Source of the DNA: Williamsia soli
GTDB taxonomy: Bacteria > Actinomycetota > Actinomycetes > Mycobacteriales > Mycobacteriaceae
Direction of reading: 5' to 3'
DNA length: 64,000 bases
Assembly: GCF_017377795.1 (NCBI RefSeq)
Contig: NZ_JAFRDR010000001.1
Span: 1 to 64,000 of the forward strand
This document shows positions 60,078-64,000 of this stretch, one piece after another. The stretch's first letter is position 1. Every line of letters begins with the position of its first letter. A program made the translations under genes and the position numbers. The notes below the pieces were generated by a model, which saw only the letters and a list, made by a program, of their open reading frames with translations, had not been told where the DNA came from and searched no databases.

Positions 60078-60569
60078 ATGTCCGAGCAAGTCCCTTCGGG
60101 GGACCCGCGTGCCGAGTTGGAGTTCCAGATGTCGGCCGACGTGCGGGCCCTCTCGGCGGAGTCGGATCAGATCTCGCGGGTCTTCGCCGGGCTCAACGAT
60201 CTCAGTGCCAATGATTTTCGTGCCCTGCTGCACGTGATGGTCGCGGACTCTGCCGGTGAGCCGCTCACATCCGGCGCGCTCGGTCAACGGATGCAGGTGT
60301 CCGGTGGTGCGGTCACCCACCTCGTGGAACGACTGATCGGGTCCGGTCACATCCGGCGTGAATCACACGAGAAGGACCGTCGAAAAGTGATGTTGCACTA
60401 CGACGATCATGGGATGGCTGTGGCGAGAGCGTTCTTCGCGCCGCTGGGAAAGCACACTCACGACGCGCTTGCGGAGCTTCCCGACGAGGATCTCGAGGCT
60501 GCGCACCGGGTGTTCAGCGCGATGATCAGCGCGATGAAGACGTATCAGGACGACCTGAACCAAACGTAG
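60078..60569 (+). CDS. MarR-family transcriptional regulator
   Basis: A 163-residue MarR protein. The winged helix covers about residues 45-110 (NDLSANDFRALLHVMVADSA, TSGALGQRMQVSGGAVTHLV, GSGHIRRESHEKDRRKVMLH); flanking helices form the dimer. GGCAGGAGGAAACC precedes the ATG at 60078 and rules out the start ten codons upstream. The divergent MMPL transporter is its probable target, repression being lifted by a lipid or phenolic ligand. Confidence 0.93.
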   Translation: MSEQVPSGDPRAELEFQMSADVRALSAESDQISRVFAGLNDLSANDFRALLHVMVADSAGEPLTSGALGQRMQVSGGAVTHLVERLIGSGHIRRESHEKDRRKVMLHYDDHGMAVARAFFAPLGKHTHDALAELPDEDLEAAHRVFSAMISAMKTYQDDLNQT

Positions 60570-60592
60570 TGACGCGCTGAAACGTCATGTGC

Positions 60593-61156
60593 TCAACGTT
60601 GATCAGGTGGTAAGTACTTCGGGTTGATGTTGTTGTCGTGGTACTTGTCGCCCGCCGGATAGACGAACTTGAACCACGACTGCGCAACAGTGAACGCACG
60701 TGGACCGCCGACACAGGTGACGCTGACCGGGCTCACCGCGCAGGTCGAACCGGCGACCGTGATCGACTGCCCGACGTCGAGCAAGGGCGGTTCGAACCAT
60801 CCCTGGGGGGCGGTGCTGTACGTCGTACCCCGCGGCACCCAGTACGGGCCTTCTTGGCCTCCTGAGATGGCCACGCCCACCGCGTCGCGCGGAGCTCCGC
60901 CAGGCCGGCCGTTGCAGCCGACGTACGCGTATCCGGAGCCGAGTGCACACACCCGACCGCCCGGGGTGACGAAGAAGGTACGGCCGTTGTCTTTGTAATC
61001 GAGTGAGAAGTAAGGACTGGGGTCGACCGCGACGTAGCCGGAGAGGTTGGGCACCTGCGTGTAGTCGGGCCCTGGAGCGGCTGTAGCAGGCGAGCCGACT
61101 GTCAGCGTCGCCGCCGCCGCCAGCGCTGCCGCCACCACGCCGATGAGCTTTCTCAT
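60593..61156 (-). CDS. Secreted protein of unknown function
   Basis: A 187-residue protein with a Sec signal (LIGVVAAALAAAATLTVGSP, cleavage near ATAA at 27). The mature part is rich in Gly, Tyr and Pro and has four Cys (GRVCALG, VGCNGR, STCAVS, VTCVGG) that could form two disulfides. YFSLDYKDNGRTFFVTPGGR and PYWVPRGTTYSTAPQGWFEP are notable. No family is recognised with confidence. It ends convergent with the MarR gene, with a 23-base gap. Confidence 0.75.
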   Translation of the reverse strand: MRKLIGVVAAALAAAATLTVGSPATAAPGPDYTQVPNLSGYVAVDPSPYFSLDYKDNGRTFFVTPGGRVCALGSGYAYVGCNGRPGGAPRDAVGVAISGGQEGPYWVPRGTTYSTAPQGWFEPPLLDVGQSITVAGSTCAVSPVSVTCVGGPRAFTVAQSWFKFVYPAGDKYHDNNINPKYLPPDQR

Positions 61157-61659
61157 GAATGCCTCCCCAGCATCGCTTGCGTGATGATCATTGCACCACT
61201 TCGCGGGTCTGGATGTAGCGGGTTGGCAGGTTCGGGGGCGTGATCGTAACGATCAATTCGCGGCCGGTCAAGATGTTCGGCTGTTCGAGGGACGCCGGGC
61301 CGTCGACCGCCTGCCATGGAACGGATCGCCGAAAAGGAACACGCCGAAAGCGGACATGGAGAGACACGCCGCCGGCGAGGTATCCACAGCGTTCAAATAT
61401 GCGAAACCTTCTCTGAAGTGGCGAAACGGGAGAAAGTCGCCGACTTATCCACAAGTTCCCAACAGGGCGCTAACAGGTATGCGCAGAGCGTCCACAGTTG
61501 GTGCACAGGGTGGTGCACAGCTCGGTTTGGCACGTCCGCGTTGACCCCTTAGTGTCTGGCCGAGTGGATTGATGGACCGGCGTGACCGGAGCTGGTCGGG
61601 GCTTGTCGGACAGTCCTGCGAGACTGATTTCGAACAGGTGAGCGAGAAGGGGTGGCGTC
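61157..61659. promoter_or_regulatory. dnaB upstream region with DnaA-box-like sites
   Basis: This 503-base gap holds a consensus DnaA box TTATCCACA at 61445-61453, a one-mismatch copy GTATCCACA at 61380-61388, and GTCCACA at 61490-61496 beside two GTGCACA sequences. A short open frame on the minus strand (61188-61454) overlaps the boxes and has no recognisable domain, so it is not called. GAGAAGGGG lies just before the dnaB start. Confidence 0.45.
61445..61453 (+). promoter_or_regulatory. DnaA box, perfect match
   Basis: TTATCCACA is the consensus DnaA-binding box. With the near-copy GTATCCACA at 61380 it suggests DnaA may regulate dnaB. There is too little AT-rich DNA here to propose an origin. 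Confidence 0.5.
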
Positions 61660-63879
61660 TTGGCCGTAGTTGACGACCGTGGGCATGCCGAGGCTCGAGA
61701 GCAGGCTCCCCCGAGCGAGGATTTCGGTCGTCAGCCTCCCCAAGACATGGCCGCAGAGCAGTCCGTGCTCGGCGGCATGATGCTGTCGAAGGACGCCATC
61801 GCCGACGTTCTCGAGAAACTTCGCCCCGGCGATTTCTACCGTCCCGCGCATCAAGCTGTGTACGACGCGATCCTTGATCTGTACGCCAAGGGTGAGCCCG
61901 CCGACGCGGTGACCGTGGCGGGGCAACTGGACCGCGCGGGGGAACTGCGCCGCATCGGTGGTGCCCCGTATCTGCACACCCTGATTTCGACAGTGCCAAC
62001 TGCCGCCAACGCCGGTTACTACGCGGAGATCGTCGCGGAGAAGGCCATCCTGCGTCGTCTGGTCGAAGCCGGCACCCGCATAGTCCAGTTCGGCTACGCC
62101 GGAGCCGACGGTCAAGATGTCGCCGAGGTCGTCGACCGCGCGCAGGCCGAGGTCTACGAGGTCACCGAACGCCGGACCGCAGAAGATTATGTTGCACTCG
62201 AAGAGCTGCTGCAGCCGACGATGGACGAAATCGACTCCATCGCCTCCCGTGGTGGCCTGTCCCTCGGTGTGCCGACGGGTTTCCACGATCTCGACGAACT
62301 CACCAACGGTCTGCACGCAGGTCAGATGATCATCGTGGCCGCGAGGCCTGGTGTTGGAAAAGCCTTGGCGCTCGGCACGCCGCTGGCCACGCCATCGGGA
62401 TGGACCACCATGGGGCAGGTGCAGGTCGGCGATCACCTCATCGGCGCCGACGGCAAGCCCACGCGCGTCGTTGCTGCTACCGGGGTGATGGCGGATCGGC
62501 CTTGCTATGAGGTCGAGTTCTCTGATGGTTCAGTGATCGTCGCCGATGAGCAGCACCAGTGGTTGGTGGACTCAACGGTGTCGACCACCGCCGAGATCGC
62601 AGCGGCGTTGGCCGCAGGCCAAGCACCGACTGTCGCCAACGTCGACCCGGTGGAGCTGCCCTTCGCCGACTTGGATGTCGACGCCTACGCGGTAGGCGCT
62701 TGGGTCGGTTCGCGCGGAACCCTGGAGTTCGCGGCGCCGGATGTTGCCATGCGTGTCGACGGCGTCGCCGCTGTGGATTCTCTCAACGCACTTGATATCG
62801 ATCATCTTTCGGCCGACTACCTGCGAGGGTCAGCAGCGCAACGTCTGGATTTGTTGGCCGGTCTGTTAGATGTTGCCGGCGAGGTCGCCGAATCGGGCGC
62901 AGTCGAGTTCCGGGGGCCTGCCGCCTTGGCGATGCAGGTTCGCGACCTCGTGTCGGGGCTGGGCTATTCCGTCGACATGCGGTCTGAGGCGACGTCAGTC
63001 ACTTTTGAAACCGACGACAAGGTCTTCTTTGCCGCGCAGAAAGCGTTGCTACACAAAGAACGTTCAAGAAGTGTTCGGCGTGCTCGAACGATCGTCGACG
63101 TACGCCCCATCGCCAGCGTTCCCGTGCGGTGCGTCCAGGTCGACAACGTCGACCACATGTACCTCGCTGGTGAGTCGATGATCCCGACCCACAACTCCAC
63201 GCTCGCCATGGACTTCTTGCGCTCATGCTCGATCAAGCACCACATGACCAGCGCCATGTTCTCCTTGGAAATGAGCAAAACCGAGATCGTGATGCGGTTG
63301 CTCTCGGCCGAAGCGAAGATCAAGCTCGGCGACATGCGGTCGGGCAAGATGAGTGACGACGATTGGACACGACTCGCGCGCCGGATGGGTGAGATCTCTG
63401 AGGCGCCGCTGTTCATCGATGACTCGCCCAACCTGACGATGATGGAAATCCGTGCCAAGGCACGGCGTTTGAAGCAAAAGCATGACCTCAAGCTGGTGGT
63501 CATCGACTACATGCAGCTGATGTCGTCGGGCAAGAAGGTCGAATCTCGCCAGCAGGAAGTCTCGGAGTTCTCCCGAAGCATCAAGCTCCTCGCGAAGGAG
63601 CTCGAAGTTCCGGTGGTCGCGATCAGCCAGCTGAACCGTGGCCCGGAACAGCGAACTGACAAGCGCCCCATGATTTCTGACCTTCGCGAGTCGGGATCGC
63701 TGGAACAAGATGCCGATATGGTCATCCTCTTGCACCGCCCTGACGCGTTCGAGCGTGACGACCCACGTGCGGGTGAAGCCGATATCATTCTGGGCAAGCA
63801 CCGTAACGGTCCGACAGCGACGATTACTGTTGCGCACCAACTGCATTTGAGCCGGTTCGTGGATATGGCGCGAGGGTAG
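61660..63879 (+). CDS. dnaB: Replicative DNA helicase DnaB, intein-containing precursor
   Basis: A 739-residue precursor. Residues 1-234 give the N-terminal DnaG-interacting domain (PPQDMAAEQSVLGGMMLSKD, FYRPAHQAVYDAILDLY) and the start of the helicase, up to VAARPGVGK. Residues 235-512 are an intein. Residues 513-739 finish the RecA-like domain (STLAMDFLRSCSIKHH, KLVVIDYMQLMSSG, ISQLNRGPEQRTDKRPMISD, RESGSLEQDADMVILLHRPD). Splicing joins GVGK to STLA and rebuilds Walker A (GVGKS), giving a normal 461-residue helicase. The start is TTG at 61660 after GAGAAGGGG. The helicase can only be active after splicing. Confidence 0.97.
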   Translation: MAVVDDRGHAEAREQAPPSEDFGRQPPQDMAAEQSVLGGMMLSKDAIADVLEKLRPGDFYRPAHQAVYDAILDLYAKGEPADAVTVAGQLDRAGELRRIGGAPYLHTLISTVPTAANAGYYAEIVAEKAILRRLVEAGTRIVQFGYAGADGQDVAEVVDRAQAEVYEVTERRTAEDYVALEELLQPTMDEIDSIASRGGLSLGVPTGFHDLDELTNGLHAGQMIIVAARPGVGKALALGTPLATPSGWTTMGQVQVGDHLIGADGKPTRVVAATGVMADRPCYEVEFSDGSVIVADEQHQWLVDSTVSTTAEIAAALAAGQAPTVANVDPVELPFADLDVDAYAVGAWVGSRGTLEFAAPDVAMRVDGVAAVDSLNALDIDHLSADYLRGSAAQRLDLLAGLLDVAGEVAESGAVEFRGPAALAMQVRDLVSGLGYSVDMRSEATSVTFETDDKVFFAAQKALLHKERSRSVRRARTIVDVRPIASVPVRCVQVDNVDHMYLAGESMIPTHNSTLAMDFLRSCSIKHHMTSAMFSLEMSKTEIVMRLLSAEAKIKLGDMRSGKMSDDDWTRLARRMGEISEAPLFIDDSPNLTMMEIRAKARRLKQKHDLKLVVIDYMQLMSSGKKVESRQQEVSEFSRSIKLLAKELEVPVVAISQLNRGPEQRTDKRPMISDLRESGSLEQDADMVILLHRPDAFERDDPRAGEADIILGKHRNGPTATITVAHQLHLSRFVDMARG
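62362..63195 (+). mobile_element. Class 3 intein in the DnaB P-loop with decayed endonuclease
   Basis: Residues 235-512 of DnaB, 278 residues. It starts with Ala (ALALGTPLATPSGW), not Cys or Ser, and ends MIPTHN before Ser. It has the W-C-T set of class 3 inteins: Trp67 in block B (DEQHQWLV), Cys257 in block F (VRCVQVD) and Thr276 in block G (PTHN). In this class the block F Cys begins splicing. The middle holds remnants of a LAGLIDADG nuclease: YAVGAWVGSRG at 109 and LLAGLLDVAGEV at 164, where the acidic positions are replaced by Ser and Ala. The phage Bethlehem DnaB intein is a known relative. Splicing should work, homing should not. Confidence 0.92.
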
Positions 63880-64000
63880 ACCGTGATTTGCTAGATATAC
63901 ACCAGGTCTGTCGTGGGCAGGGTTTTGCGCCTCTGGTGAGAAGCTCTGCGCGCAGTAGTTGATGCTGGCCACGCTGTGCACTCTTCAAGATGCAGTGAGT
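63880..64000. other. Downstream of dnaB, no gene recognised
   Basis: The last 121 bases of the window after the dnaB stop. No convincing reading frame, hairpin terminator or RNA gene was seen. CTAGATATAC is the only AT-rich patch. Confidence 0.4.

Noticed and set aside
61188-61454. 88-codon minus-strand frame upstream of dnaB
   Set aside because: No family resemblance, no good ribosome site and it overlaps the DnaA boxes.
61380-61560. Chromosomal replication origin
   Set aside because: Only two good DnaA boxes and no AT-rich unwinding region or dnaA/dnaN genes are present; a regulatory role for dnaB is more likely.
1-64000. CRISPR arrays, rRNA genes, transposases or prophage structural genes
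   Set aside because: None was recognised on either strand; the only mobile-type sequences are the DnaB intein and the DUF222 fragment.

Overview
The window is high-GC actinobacterial DNA from a mycolic-acid bacterium, most probably Gordonia or a close relative (inference). The strongest clue is the right third: ino1, a PadR regulator, a DUF5318 gene, a ponA1-type penicillin-binding protein, a GT87 mannosyltransferase-like gene, rpsF, ssb, rpsR, rplI and dnaB follow the order known from Mycobacterium tuberculosis Rv0046c-Rv0058. Predicted F420-dependent oxidoreductases and a mycofactocin-type dehydrogenase also fit this group.

Layout. 1-4,834: a truncated DUF222/HNH gene, an NAD(P)-binding protein, a tiny membrane protein, a STAS protein and three GAF/ANTAR signalling proteins. 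4,839-7,632: two histidine phosphatases and an acyl-CoA ligase. 7,848-43,306: a long catabolic block built as a chain of divergent operons. It holds a 2-oxoacid dehydrogenase (E1 alpha, E1 beta, E2), a DUF35 plus thiolase-fold pair, two acyl-CoA dehydrogenase pairs, a PPDK-like protein with its partner, an aldehyde dehydrogenase, SnoaL-like and VOC proteins, a ribose-type ABC importer with a TIM-barrel protein, two luciferase-like oxidoreductases, two zinc alcohol dehydrogenases, two SDRs, a PEP-utilizing-type protein without an ATP-grasp domain, pyruvate carboxylase, a crotonase, a second acyl-CoA ligase and a GntR/FCD regulator. 43,415-46,261: a DxDxDG-repeat mini-protein, a BPL_N lipoprotein and a beta-lactamase-fold lipoprotein. 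46,357-57,038: the conserved housekeeping block. 57,231-61,156: lipocalin, MMPL exporter, MarR regulator and a secreted protein. 61,660-63,879: dnaB interrupted by a class 3 intein.

How the catabolic block may work (inference). A cyclic or polyol-like compound is imported, oxidised by alcohol, F420 and mycofactocin-type dehydrogenases, activated to a CoA thioester, desaturated by heteromeric acyl-CoA dehydrogenases, hydrated and cleaved by a DUF35/thiolase-fold aldolase-like pair. The aldehyde and 2-oxoacid products go to the aldehyde and 2-oxoacid dehydrogenases, and pyruvate is handled by pyruvate carboxylase and perhaps the PPDK-like protein. Four of the divergent promoter regions carry a nearly identical element, (A)ACTATGTACA or its ATGTACAGA core, which fits a GntR/FCD operator, so the regulator at 42,560 may control the whole block.

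The most unusual point is that both phosphohistidine (PEP-utilizing-type) proteins in the block lack a working-looking ATP-grasp domain. One keeps an intact PEP site and the other keeps only a putative acceptor domain plus the swivelling His domain. This raises the possibility of a PEP-driven, two-protein substrate phosphotransferase.
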